A DNA stretch of 64,000 nucleotides from assembly GCF_029109325.1 (NCBI RefSeq), contig NZ_JAQKQJ010000010.1, positions 248,001 to 312,000 of the forward strand, given 5' to 3'. A model generated the notes under the pieces. The model saw nothing but the letters and a program-made list of their open reading frames with translations, was not told the origin of the DNA and searched no databases. How positions within the stretch are numbered: position 1 is the stretch's first letter; each line of letters begins with the position of its first letter. This DNA comes from Nodosilinea sp. PGN35. Lineage in GTDB: Bacteria > Cyanobacteriota > Cyanobacteriia > Phormidesmidales > Phormidesmidaceae. The position numbers were made by a program, and so were the translations under genes. Positions 29,538 to 38,799 of this stretch are shown here, piece by piece.

Positions 29538-32231
29538 ATGAACGTGTGGCAGGCTTCTGGGTCGGTGTCGCTGGCGGTGACGTTGGGTTTGATGGGGGCG
29601 GTGCCGGGGGTTGGGGCTCAGGTGTCGGGTGTCGGGTCTCAGGTGTCGGGGGGAGAGGGGGTGTCGGGTGTCGGGTCTCAGGTGTCGGGGGGAGAGGGGG
29701 TGTCGGGTGTCGGGTCTCAGGTGTCGGGGGAAGTTGATGTTGTTGCCCAAAACCTGGAACCCGAAACCCAACACCCGATACCCGGCACTAGGCACCCAGC
29801 ACCCGGAACCCAAAACCCGGAACCCGATACCCGAAACCCGGAACCCAATTCCCCTTCCCTCACCCTCTCCGACTGGGTCGCCCAGCTCGAAGCCTCGCTG
29901 ACGCAGATTACCGGGGTGCGGGTGGAGGCAACCGAGGCGGGGTTGCAGATTGTGCTGGACGCAGCGGGCGCACTGGCGGCTCCCACGACCCAGACGGTGG
30001 GCAATGCGCTGATTGCGGAGATTCCCAATGCGGTGCTGGCATTGCCTGATGGCAGCGCGTTTGAACAGTTCAGCCCGGCGGAGGGGATTGCCCTGGTGAG
30101 CGTGACGAATGAGCCGGGCAACAGGGTGCGCGTCGCCGTCACCGGAACAGACGCCCCCCCGGTGGCCACGGTCAATGCCTCATCCACCGGCTTAGCTTTG
30201 GGTATTGCCCTGGGGAATGCCTTAGTTAACTCAGGCGAAGAGGCCATTCGGGTGGGCGTAACCGGCGAGCAAGATGGATCTACCAGCCTGGGCACCCGCA
30301 CCGATACGCCGCTGCGCGATGTGCCGCAATCCATTCAGGTGGTGCCCCAGGAGATTTTGCGCGATCAGCAGGTGACTCGATTGGATGACGCGCTGAGAAA
30401 CGTGCCGGGGGTGAGCCCAGACTTTAACTCTGGCCCTACCCTCACCTATCGCATTCGCGGCTTTGAGGCGCTGAACAACAACCTGCTGCGCAACGGCCAG
30501 ATCGATGCTGGGGCGGGTGAGTATGTTGAGCTGGGTAGTGTTGAGCAGGTGGAGGTGTTGCGGGGGCCTGCCTCGGTGCTCTTTGGGCTGGGCAATCCGG
30601 GCGGCAGCATTAATTTGGTCACCAAGCAGCCCTTGAGTGACCCCTTCTATGCCGTAGATGCCACCCTCGGCAGCGATAGCTTTTATCGCGGGGCGGTCGA
30701 TCTATCGGGGCCGCTGAATGAGTCAGAAACGGTTTTGTACCGGCTCAACGCCGCCTACCGCAACTCGGGCAGCTTTATCGATTTCTACAACAGCGATAAT
30801 TTGAATATTTCACCTGTGATCAGCATCAATGGCGATCGCGGCAGCCTGACGTTAGAAGGCGACTACATCGAAACCAGGGATTCTGGGTTTACCCCCTTTG
30901 TACCTGTGATTGGCTCGGTTTTGCCGAACCCCAACGGCACCATTCCCCGCAATCGCAATGTGGGGGAGCCCTCGGATCAAATCAACTCGACCCTGGTTAG
31001 GGTGGGCTATCGACTCGAGCATGAGCTGAGCGACAGCTGGACAATTCGCAATTCTTTTTTGTACAACCACCGCGACTACAGCGACAAACGCACCCTGCCC
31101 GGTGCGCTACAGGCAGACAATCGCACCCTCAATCGCTCCTATCGAGAGTTTGAATTTGAGAGTATTTCCTACAGTCTGGCGACCAGTGTGGTGGGCGAAT
31201 TTTCCACGGGTTCTATTCAGCATGAGCTGCTGTTTGGCGTTGACCTCAACAGCTACGAAAACCTGGTGCCCAGTTTTAGAAGCGCGGCGGCGGCCCCCCT
31301 CGATATTTTTAACCCGATCTACGGGCAGGCACCCGGCGCGCTGGGCGCAGACTTTAGCAACACAACCATTACGCGATCGCTGGGAGTGTTTCTGCAAGAC
31401 CAAATTGATTTGACCGACAACCTAATTGTTGTTTTGGGAGGCCGGTTTGACACCTTTGATCAGACCTCCGAAGACTTTTCTGCCAGTACCCGCAGCGATC
31501 TATCGGACAGCGCCTTTAGCCCTCGCCTGGGGATTGTCTATCAGCCCATTGCACCGCTGTCGCTTTACGCCAGCTACACCAGCTCCTTTACCCCCGGCAG
31601 CGGCGTCTTTTTGTTTGGCGGCAGCCTAGACTCTACGGTGCAGCCCGAGCGCGGTCGTCAGTACGAAATCGGGGCTAAGGCCGATATCAGCGATCGCCTA
31701 TCGACCACCCTGTCCCTCTACGATCTGACTCGCACCAACGTCCTCACCGAAGACCCCAACAATCCAGGGTTTCAAATTCAGACCGGGGAGCAAAATAGTC
31801 GGGGGCTGGAGCTAAATTTAACCGGCGAAATTTTGGAGGGCTGGACTGTCTATGCGGGCTACGCCTATACTGATGCGCGCATCACCCAGGACAACACGTT
31901 TACCGTGGGTAACCGGCTACCCAATACGCCCTACCATTCCTTTAACCTGTGGACGGCCTATGAAATCCAGACGGGGAATTTTCAGGGGCTAGGAGCAGGT
32001 TTAGGATTATTTTTTGCGGGCGATCGCGCGGGCGATCTCGAGAATACCTACGACATCCCTAGCTATCTGCGTACAGATGCGGCTATTTTCTATAACCGCA
32101 ATCAATTCAGAGCCGCGCTCAATGTTAGAAACCTGTTTAACATAAACTACTTCGAGAACGGCTCTAGTTCAACCCGAGTCAATTACGGACAACCGTTCAC
32201 CCTTCAAGGGACTGTGTCCTGGCAGTTTTAG
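29538..32231 (+). CDS. TonB-dependent siderophore receptor with AMIN domain and repeat-encoded linker (2)
   Basis: The 897-aa protein has a signal peptide (about 1-27), then a low-complexity stretch (28-105) encoded by tandem repeats, an AMIN-like domain (about 107-235), TonB-box-like IRVGVTG, a plug (VPQSIQVVPQEILRD, VEQVEVLRGPASVLFG, GGSINLVTKQPL) and a barrel ending GTVSWQF. The other two receptors lack the 80-residue linker. It should import a ferric siderophore. The binding-protein gene starts 12 bp later. Confidence 0.92.
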   Translation: MNVWQASGSVSLAVTLGLMGAVPGVGAQVSGVGSQVSGGEGVSGVGSQVSGGEGVSGVGSQVSGEVDVVAQNLEPETQHPIPGTRHPAPGTQNPEPDTRNPEPNSPSLTLSDWVAQLEASLTQITGVRVEATEAGLQIVLDAAGALAAPTTQTVGNALIAEIPNAVLALPDGSAFEQFSPAEGIALVSVTNEPGNRVRVAVTGTDAPPVATVNASSTGLALGIALGNALVNSGEEAIRVGVTGEQDGSTSLGTRTDTPLRDVPQSIQVVPQEILRDQQVTRLDDALRNVPGVSPDFNSGPTLTYRIRGFEALNNNLLRNGQIDAGAGEYVELGSVEQVEVLRGPASVLFGLGNPGGSINLVTKQPLSDPFYAVDATLGSDSFYRGAVDLSGPLNESETVLYRLNAAYRNSGSFIDFYNSDNLNISPVISINGDRGSLTLEGDYIETRDSGFTPFVPVIGSVLPNPNGTIPRNRNVGEPSDQINSTLVRVGYRLEHELSDSWTIRNSFLYNHRDYSDKRTLPGALQADNRTLNRSYREFEFESISYSLATSVVGEFSTGSIQHELLFGVDLNSYENLVPSFRSAAAAPLDIFNPIYGQAPGALGADFSNTTITRSLGVFLQDQIDLTDNLIVVLGGRFDTFDQTSEDFSASTRSDLSDSAFSPRLGIVYQPIAPLSLYASYTSSFTPGSGVFLFGGSLDSTVQPERGRQYEIGAKADISDRLSTTLSLYDLTRTNVLTEDPNNPGFQIQTGEQNSRGLELNLTGEILEGWTVYAGYAYTDARITQDNTFTVGNRLPNTPYHSFNLWTAYEIQTGNFQGLGAGLGLFFAGDRAGDLENTYDIPSYLRTDAAIFYNRNQFRAALNVRNLFNINYFENGSSSTRVNYGQPFTLQGTVSWQF
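29621..29850. repeat. tandem repeats inside the receptor-2 coding frame
   Basis: A 39-nt unit starting at 29621, 29660 and 29699 is repeated three times (encoding VSGVGSQVSGGEG), followed by 7-nt units of the ACCCGAAA/ACCCGATA type to about 29850 (encoding NPEPDTRNPEP-like text). The two arms are the same two repeat types seen outside genes at 21346 and 36374. Confidence 0.88.
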
Positions 32232-32242
32232 CAATTGAAACC

Positions 32243-33196
32243 ATGCGGCATTTCTTCGGCTGGCTCATACTGGGTCTTTTAGGATTTTTCTTGGTAACGG
32301 CCTGCCAAGACAGTCCACCTCAGCGGGTGTCGTCCTCACCGGAAACACCCGCTACAGAATGTCGCATGGTTACCCATACTCAGGGGGAAACCTGCGTGCC
32401 AATTAATCCCCAGCGGGTTGTGACGCTATCTTTACCTACCCTGGGCAATACACTAGCACTGGGAATTAAACCCGTTGGCGCTACTAACGAAGTGCATCAG
32501 GGCAGTGGCTCAGTCACCTTTGTGCCCGGCGAATCTGAAGGCATCAAGCTAGTTGGCACTGCTCAACCAAATCTCGAAGCTATCTTACAACTCAAGCCAG
32601 ATTTGATTGTTGGTGTGGACTGGTTCTCATCTATTTATCCAGAATTATCGCAAATTGCTCCGACTGTTTTAGGCACCCTTGGATACTCAACCTGGGATCA
32701 GCATTTCAGTTTTTTGGCTGAGGCCCTGGGCAAACAAGAAGCTGAAAGAGCAGTTTGGGATCACTATTACCAGCGCATTGCAGAACTCAAGTCGGCTCTG
32801 GGCGATCGCTATAACGATCAAAAAATCTCTTTTATTTATCTTGGAAAAGGTCAGATCAATATTGATACCGAAGATTCATTTGCGGGCTTTGTCTTGCGTG
32901 ATGCAGGATTGCAGCGGCCAGCATCCCAAATGATTGAAGTGCCTTACACCACCTACACCGTTTCGGCGGAAGAAATAGAGAAAGCCGATGGTGACGTTTT
33001 GTTTGTGACTACATTTTCAAACGACGGATCCCAGGCTTTTGAAGAAATTCAGCAAGACCCCCTTTGGCAAAATCTTAAAGCGGTTCAAAATAATCGGGTT
33101 TATCCTGTAGATTTTACGTCATGGTCTGCGGGTCATATTCTTGGCGTTGATGGTGTAATTGACGATCTGTTCAAGTATTTAGTCAACAACCCCTAA
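32243..33196 (+). CDS. ferric-siderophore binding lipoprotein FecB-like, type A (2)
   Basis: The 317-aa protein has a signal with lipobox LVTAC, then ECRMVTHTQGETCVPINPQRV and QPNLEAILQLKPDLIVG. It is the closest relative in the window of the protein at 24279, including the C-terminal DGVIDDLFKYLV. It follows its receptor by 11 bp and is followed by the DUF1636 gene. Confidence 0.9.
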   Translation: MRHFFGWLILGLLGFFLVTACQDSPPQRVSSSPETPATECRMVTHTQGETCVPINPQRVVTLSLPTLGNTLALGIKPVGATNEVHQGSGSVTFVPGESEGIKLVGTAQPNLEAILQLKPDLIVGVDWFSSIYPELSQIAPTVLGTLGYSTWDQHFSFLAEALGKQEAERAVWDHYYQRIAELKSALGDRYNDQKISFIYLGKGQINIDTEDSFAGFVLRDAGLQRPASQMIEVPYTTYTVSAEEIEKADGDVLFVTTFSNDGSQAFEEIQQDPLWQNLKAVQNNRVYPVDFTSWSAGHILGVDGVIDDLFKYLVNNP

Positions 33197-33200
33197 ATTC

Positions 33201-33578
33201 ATGTCCAAACACACCCTTTTCGTTTGTCGATCCTGTCATCATGCCTCCGAGGAGCGTGCTAAAGAACAACCCGCAGACGGCGCACGTCTGCTAGAACAGC
33301 TCAAGTATCTAAGCACAGGGCAGTACCCGTCCGACCACTTTGCCATTCAGCCTGTAGCTTGCCTGTGGACCTGCGACAAACCCTGCGCCGCTGCCTTCTC
33401 TGCCCCCCATAAACCGACCTACCTATTCACCAATTTGCCGGTTTATGAAGCGGCGGCGGCGCTGCTGGAGTTTGGCCAACGCTATCGCGAGCGCAAGACT
33501 GGCAATGTACCCTGGGAGGAGTTTCCCAAGCTATTGCAGTCGGCAAGTATTGCCAAGATTCCGGCAGTTGGAAGGTGA
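33201..33578 (+). CDS. DUF1636 protein, probable thioredoxin-like Fe-S protein
   Basis: The 125-aa soluble protein has five cysteines arranged C9-x2-C12 and C54-x3-C58-x3-C62 (ACLWTCDKPC), the pattern of DUF1636. The family resembles thioredoxin-fold 2Fe-2S ferredoxins and often occurs near metal-uptake genes. It starts 4 bp after the FecB-like gene, so it is co-expressed with siderophore uptake. A role in reducing imported ferric siderophore is an inference. Confidence 0.75.
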   Translation: MSKHTLFVCRSCHHASEERAKEQPADGARLLEQLKYLSTGQYPSDHFAIQPVACLWTCDKPCAAAFSAPHKPTYLFTNLPVYEAAAALLEFGQRYRERKTGNVPWEEFPKLLQSASIAKIPAVGR

Positions 33579-33627
33579 ATGGATGGGCGAATGGGTGAAT
33601 AGGCGATCGCAATCGAGATTGAATAGC

Positions 33628-34098
33628 CTATGAGTTCTCCTCAGACGATTCCAGCCAAAAGTCTCTATTCAACATCGGCTCAATTGAGCGATCGTACTTC
33701 CACTCTAAAGGAAACGTGAAATGAGTGTATTCCTTACGCACATTTTTTGGCGCAATTTGCCAAGCCTTATCAAAGCTAAAGTCCCAACGGCTGGTCAGGC
33801 TGGGCACTGCATCCAACAAAATTTCTAGCTCCCCCTGCTGAGTCCGAATCGTTCGCTCCCAACCGTTGTAGTCATCAGGCAAGTTTACATATAACCGTTT
33901 CAATAAATGTTCTAACAAGACAATTAGACGGCTAATCAACTCCTTCCTCTGAGAAATTCCCAATGACTCGACCTCTTCGATCAAATGCTCAATATCCAGG
34001 TGATCAAAGTCCCGTGCCTTTAGCTTGGCAACCGTGTCTTCTGACCACAACAAAATATCTCGTTCGTAGAGTGAGTTTAGACTCTGAGTTTGGGACAC
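33628..34098 (-). CDS. DUF29 family protein
   Basis: The 156-aa protein has the DUF29 pattern: LYERDILLWSEDTVAKLKARDF, then LIEEVESLGISQRKEL and a helical second half. The family is common in cyanobacteria and has no settled function. GTG 34098 is chosen because AAGGAG lies 8 nt before it. It is convergent with the DUF1636 gene and is not obviously linked to iron. Confidence 0.85.
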   Translation of the reverse strand: MSQTQSLNSLYERDILLWSEDTVAKLKARDFDHLDIEHLIEEVESLGISQRKELISRLIVLLEHLLKRLYVNLPDDYNGWERTIRTQQGELEILLDAVPSLTSRWDFSFDKAWQIAPKNVRKEYTHFTFPLEWKYDRSIEPMLNRDFWLESSEENS

Positions 34099-34227
34099 TC
34101 GAAGATCTCCTTATGAATATGAAATGACCCTGCAATCCTGAGCCTGTTCAATTATCTTTGCTTAGGGTATTTGGCGTATTTAACGTTTCTTTTAGAGTTA
34201 AGTAGAGTACCCCAATCAAGCCACATT

Positions 34228-34512
34228 TTAATGATGAGCAATCACCTGGGCGATCGCCTCTACACAGTGCCCGATGCCACTACTCGCACAATCACTGGAG
34301 GCTTCGGCCAGCCCATGGCCTGCACGGCTGATCGCCCCGCCCACAACCTCAAGATCTTGGCCATTGGGAATGTCGCCCAACTCGTAGCAGGTCAAATCTG
34401 CCTCTGGTACAGGCTGCTCCGCCAGTCTGCGCCGATTGCGGTAGAGGTCAGCACAGAAATAGCCCAGTCCCAGGGCTGTAGTTGAACCGATCGCCAGGGG
34501 GAGCAGTGGCAT
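34228..34512 (-). CDS. small hypothetical membrane protein
   Basis: The 94-aa frame starts with a hydrophobic segment (PLLPLAIGSTTALGLGYFC), then a polar part with three Cys. Third-base GC content and a start close to the divergent ABC gene favour a real gene, but a competing frame on the other strand exists and I recognise no family. Confidence 0.35.
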   Translation of the reverse strand: MPLLPLAIGSTTALGLGYFCADLYRNRRRLAEQPVPEADLTCYELGDIPNGQDLEVVGGAISRAGHGLAEASSDCASSGIGHCVEAIAQVIAHH

Positions 34513-34568
34513 AGCCGGTGCCTCAGTACGTCGATTGCACCCATTCTAACTCCAGTCAAACAGCACCC

Positions 34569-36362
34569 ATGGCAACTCGCACCCCTCAGCCCCTTCTGCG
34601 CCTCCTCCAGTACGGCAAACCCTACCGGCTCCGGGTTTTGGGGGCCACGGCCTGCTCTATTCTCAACACCATTTTCGACCTGGCCCCGCCCTACCTGATC
34701 GGCATCGCCATCGATGTGGTGGTGAACGAAGAAAACTCCCTGATCGCCCGGTTCGGCCTGGCCAGCATCACCGGGCAACTGGCGATGCTGGCCCTGCTCA
34801 CCCTGCTGCTCTGGAGCCTGGAATCACTGACGGAGTACGCCTACAGCCGACTGTGGCGCAACCTGGCCCAGACCCTACAGCATGGACTGCGGGTCGATGC
34901 CTACAGCCATCTGCAAGAGCTGGAGCTGAGCTACTTTGAAGATCGCAGCTCCGGCATGCTGCTGTCGGTGCTCAACGACGACATCAACCAGCTTGAGCGA
35001 TTTTTGAACTTTGGTGCCCACAATAGTCTGCACTTTTTCACCACCGTGCTCTTTGTCGGCGGCACCTTTATTGCCCTGGCTCCGGGGGTGTCCTGGTGGG
35101 CGATGGCTCCGATTCCGTTTGTGATTTGGGGGACGGCAATATTTCAAGCCAAACTGGAGCCGCGCTACGCCGATGTGCGCGAGAAAAGCGGACTGATCAG
35201 CAGTCGGCTGGCCAACAACCTGTCTGGCATTGCCACCATCAAGAGCTACACCGCAGAGGCCTACGAGCGCGATCGCGTCACCGTTGAAAGCAATGCCTAC
35301 CGCCAGAGCAACGCCCGTGCGATCGCCCTCAGCGCCGCCTTTGTGCCGCTAATTCGGATTGTGATTTTAATCGGGTTTACCGCCACCCTGTTTCTGGGAG
35401 GCATCGCGGTCGCCAATGGGCAGCTGTCCGCAGGTACCTACGGCTTTATGGTATTCATCATTCAGCGGTTGTTGTGGCCCTTCACCGACCTGAGCGAACT
35501 CATGGATGAGTACCAGCGGGCCATGGCCTCGGTGCGTCGGGTGATGGGGCTTCTGGATACACCAGTTGCCATTCCCCAGGGCCAGCTGCCCCTGCCGCTC
35601 GGCACCGCGCGCGGCGAGGTGCAGTTCGAAGACATCACCTTTGCCTACGACGGGCGTCATCCGGTGCTAAAGAGCCTCTCATTGCAGGTTCCCGCTGGAG
35701 CAACCATTGGCATTGTCGGCGCAACGGGCTCGGGCAAAAGCACCCTGACCAAACTCCTGCTGCGGTTCTATGACGTGCAAAGCGGGCGAATTCTAATTGA
35801 CGGCATTGATATTTGCGACCTCAATTTGTCGGACTTACGTCAGGGTATTGGCTGGGTCAGCCAGGATGTCTTTCTATTTCACGGTACGGTGGCTGAAAAT
35901 ATCCGCTACGGCAGCTTTGACGCCACTCGTGAGCAGATTATTCAGGTCGCAAAACTCGCGGCAGCCCATGAGTTTATTGCGCAACTGCCCCAGGGCTACG
36001 ACACCATTGTCGGCGAGCGGGGGCAGAAACTCTCGGGCGGGCAGCGGCAGCGACTGGCGATCGCCCGCGCCATCCTCAAAGACCCACCAGTTTTGATTCT
36101 CGATGAGGCCACCTCGGCGGTGGACAACGAGACCGAGGCGGCCATTCAGAAATCCCTGGCGGTGATTACTAAAGGGAGGACGACGATTGCGATCGCCCAC
36201 CGCCTTTCCACCATTCGCCAGGCCGACTGCATCTATGTAATAGACAAGGGCCACATCGTAGAGCAGGGCAGCCACGATGAACTGCTGAGCCTGAAGGGAA
36301 TATATGCCGGGCTCTGGCAGGTGCAGTCGGGGGCAATTGTGGGCGTGGGGGCGGAGGGGTAA
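34569..36362 (+). CDS. ABC exporter (membrane + ATPase fusion)
   Basis: The 597-aa half-transporter has six membrane segments (about 20-320), then an ATPase domain (about 345-585) with Walker A GATGSGKST, signature LSGGQRQR and Walker B ILDEATSAVD. It belongs to the MsbA/lipid-and-peptide-exporter type. Within this island a siderophore or siderophore-derivative substrate is plausible but unproven. ATG 34569 is chosen over GTG 34518. Confidence 0.85.
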   Translation: MATRTPQPLLRLLQYGKPYRLRVLGATACSILNTIFDLAPPYLIGIAIDVVVNEENSLIARFGLASITGQLAMLALLTLLLWSLESLTEYAYSRLWRNLAQTLQHGLRVDAYSHLQELELSYFEDRSSGMLLSVLNDDINQLERFLNFGAHNSLHFFTTVLFVGGTFIALAPGVSWWAMAPIPFVIWGTAIFQAKLEPRYADVREKSGLISSRLANNLSGIATIKSYTAEAYERDRVTVESNAYRQSNARAIALSAAFVPLIRIVILIGFTATLFLGGIAVANGQLSAGTYGFMVFIIQRLLWPFTDLSELMDEYQRAMASVRRVMGLLDTPVAIPQGQLPLPLGTARGEVQFEDITFAYDGRHPVLKSLSLQVPAGATIGIVGATGSGKSTLTKLLLRFYDVQSGRILIDGIDICDLNLSDLRQGIGWVSQDVFLFHGTVAENIRYGSFDATREQIIQVAKLAAAHEFIAQLPQGYDTIVGERGQKLSGGQRQRLAIARAILKDPPVLILDEATSAVDNETEAAIQKSLAVITKGRTTIAIAHRLSTIRQADCIYVIDKGHIVEQGSHDELLSLKGIYAGLWQVQSGAIVGVGAEG

Positions 36363-36373
36363 GGGTAAGGGTT

Positions 36374-36530
36374 TTGGATGTTAGGTGTCAGGTGTCAGGT
36401 GTCAGGTGTCAGGTGTTAGGTGTCAGGTGTCAGGTGCAAGGCCAAACCGTAAACCCGAAACCCTACACCCGAAACCCTACACCCGAAACCCGAAACCCTA
36501 CACCCGAAACCCTACACCCGATACCCCGCC
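36374..36530. repeat. two-arm heptanucleotide array (GGTGTCA / CCCTACA-CCCGAAA)
   Basis: Seven or more GGTGTCA/GGTGTTA units are followed by CCCGAAA and CCCTACA units. The right arm runs into the 3' end of the MFS gene at 36512 and supplies its stop codon. Confidence 0.85.
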
Positions 36531-37789
36531 CTCTGCCTCATTCGCTCCCACCCCAGCCCCCCGAGCCCGAGGGTGAGCATGCCGACAGCCAGCACCACCT
36601 GCAACAGCGCCATGCCGCTGCCCGGGCCAGCGCCAAAAATTACCGACAGGTGATGGCTAGAATTTGCCATCCAGGGTTCAAACACCCCATCGGCCAGTGG
36701 CCCGGCGGCCAGATTCGCCAGCACCATCGCCACAGTGCCGATCAGGTAGTCGGCGGCCAGCACTCGCCCCTGGCGCTCGGGGGGCACCCTGGCGTACCAC
36801 ACCGCCATGTACGAACTCAAGATCAGCGGGTTGTGGAACGAGGTGCCAAACCGCGCCACCGCCCACAGGCTGGGGAATGACCCCATGCCCAAGAGCAGCT
36901 TGCTCGCCCCCGTGCCCATAAACCCGACCAGGATGCCGACTTCCCGCCGCTGAAAGCCATTCCAGAGGCTAAAGGCGATCGCCCCCACCACGCCCCCCAT
37001 CCCCGAAGCTGCCACCACCAGCCCGAGCACCTGGGCGTCGCCGCCGGTTCTGGCCAAAATCATCGGCTGATACAGGGCTTCACCAATCTGGTGAAGGAAG
37101 GTGAACGCCGACAGGGCGACCACCAGGGCCACCAGGTTGGGTTGAGCCGCAATGTAGCGAAAGCCAAAGGTGACTCGGTGCCAGAGGGTGGTTCTCTCAG
37201 TGGGGTTTTCGTCGGGCGGCTCTGGGAGCTGGGCGGCGGGGATGGGTACCAACAGCAGCGTCACCAGGGCGATCGCAAAGGTGGTCATATCCACCGCCGT
37301 AATCCCCAGCAGGCCGACGAGGGGGTAGAGCAGCCCCGCCAGGGCCGGGGAGAGAATGGCCGCCCCAAAGTCGATCATCGCCGCCAGGCTGCTGGCGCGG
37401 CTGTGGTGGGCCGGGGGTACAATCAGCGGAATCAGGGTGGCGTAGGTGAGGGACTGCACGTTGCCAAAGCAGCCAATGATGGCCGCGATCGCATAGATAT
37501 GCCAGACCTGAAGCAGGTGCAGGGCGGCCAGAATACCCACCGAAATGGTGCAAATCGCTGAGCCAATGTCGCTGAAAATTAGCAGGCCCTTGCGGGAGAC
37601 GCGATCGACCAGCAGCCCTGACACCAGCGCGATCGCCAGCTGCGGCAGCTGGTAGAACACCAGAATGAGGGCGATCGCCGTGGCCGACTGGGTGCGCTCC
37701 CACACCCACAGGGTGAGGGCAAAGTAAGTCATGGCGCTGCCGATAGACGAGGCCAACTGCCCCAGCCAGAGGGTGATGAATGTCCGCAT
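36512..37789 (-). CDS. MFS transporter, EntS-like (2)
   Basis: The 425-aa protein has 12 predicted membrane segments and WLGQLASSIGSAMTYFALTLW, and is a clear paralogue of the protein at 26401. It is the last gene of the minus-strand unit receptor - FecB - Apd1-like - MFS. Its last residues and its TAG stop are encoded by the heptanucleotide array. Export of deferrated siderophore is the best guess. Confidence 0.86.
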   Translation of the reverse strand: MRTFITLWLGQLASSIGSAMTYFALTLWVWERTQSATAIALILVFYQLPQLAIALVSGLLVDRVSRKGLLIFSDIGSAICTISVGILAALHLLQVWHIYAIAAIIGCFGNVQSLTYATLIPLIVPPAHHSRASSLAAMIDFGAAILSPALAGLLYPLVGLLGITAVDMTTFAIALVTLLLVPIPAAQLPEPPDENPTERTTLWHRVTFGFRYIAAQPNLVALVVALSAFTFLHQIGEALYQPMILARTGGDAQVLGLVVAASGMGGVVGAIAFSLWNGFQRREVGILVGFMGTGASKLLLGMGSFPSLWAVARFGTSFHNPLILSSYMAVWYARVPPERQGRVLAADYLIGTVAMVLANLAAGPLADGVFEPWMANSSHHLSVIFGAGPGSGMALLQVVLAVGMLTLGLGGLGWERMRQRAGYRV

Positions 37790-37803
37790 TGCTGGCCCAG
37801 AAC

Positions 37804-38799
37804 CTAAGCGACCTGCACCAAACGGCTGACCCGATATTGCTTCACGGGGACAGGCTCTGCGCCCGAGTTGTGAGCCGTCATCACCGCTCCCCAGGCCTCA
37901 ACTCTGGCCTCGTAGGCTCCTGCTCCCTGCCCATCCGGGGGCACAAATTCCAACCGCACCTCGGCCCAATCAGCATCCCACGGCTCATGGTCAGGGTCTT
38001 GGGCCAGCACCTGGGCCGCTTTGCGGTAGTACAGCCAATCCCAGCCCCGCTGCATCCAGATCTCGCGCTCCACGATCTGGGCGTACTGGTTTAATCCCGA
38101 CCAGCCTCGATAAAACGGGCGGAGCTGGGTAACAGGACAGTCTCGGTTAATCAGCCCCGCTAAAATCTGCGGTTCAAGGTGCCCCCAGACCTGCCCGGTC
38201 GGGAAGTCAATTAGCGTCGGGGCAAATTGGTGGCCGCCAAAGTGGGAACAGCGCCAGACGCGCCTACTCTCCCACTCTCCCACATAGGTTTCCCTCAGCT
38301 GCCGGTAGATGGGTTGGCCAAAGCGGGCGCAGGCGACATCGATGTTGCCGTGGGTGCAGACCATGATGTCGCGGATACTGTCCGTGGGCTGCTGATAGGC
38401 TGCAAACTGGGGCAGTTGGTCGGGCTGGCGCAGCAGGGCATTGATCAGGCCAACGATTTGCGCTGGGGGGAGTCGGAAGGTCTGTTTGTCAAACTGGGCA
38501 AAGGCGTTGTTGGGGCGGCGATAGTAGAAAACCTGGGCTAGATCCGGAACGGAATAGTCGCGATCGGGGGCGATCGCCATTGGGGCGACCTGGATGCCCT
38601 GGTCGTAGAGGGCGTGAAATAAATCGTGAATTGGCTGCAAGAGCGGGTCGCTGTGGAAGCGGTCTTCTGTCCAGGGGAGGGGCAGCTCCATCACCAGCCA
38701 GCCGTGAGCGAACCTGGCGCTGCCGATCGGGTCTTCGCCGTTGGATTTGGAGATCACCGAGCAAAACTGACAGTCGGCGGTCAACGATGAAATAGTCAT
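37804..38799 (-). CDS. sucrase/ferredoxin-like (Apd1-type) 2Fe-2S protein
   Basis: The 331-aa protein belongs to the sucrase/ferredoxin-like family (PF06999 type) with a thioredoxin-like C-terminal half. Candidate cluster ligands are C148 and C157 (CTHGNIDVAC) and H186 and H190 in SHFGGHQFAP, the bis-Cys/bis-His pattern known from Apd1. It overlaps the FecB gene by 4 bp (ATGA) and lies 14 bp before the MFS gene. A function as electron donor or reductase for imported ferric siderophore is an inference from context. Confidence 0.82.
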   Translation of the reverse strand: MTISSLTADCQFCSVISKSNGEDPIGSARFAHGWLVMELPLPWTEDRFHSDPLLQPIHDLFHALYDQGIQVAPMAIAPDRDYSVPDLAQVFYYRRPNNAFAQFDKQTFRLPPAQIVGLINALLRQPDQLPQFAAYQQPTDSIRDIMVCTHGNIDVACARFGQPIYRQLRETYVGEWESRRVWRCSHFGGHQFAPTLIDFPTGQVWGHLEPQILAGLINRDCPVTQLRPFYRGWSGLNQYAQIVEREIWMQRGWDWLYYRKAAQVLAQDPDHEPWDADWAEVRLEFVPPDGQGAGAYEARVEAWGAVMTAHNSGAEPVPVKQYRVSRLVQVA

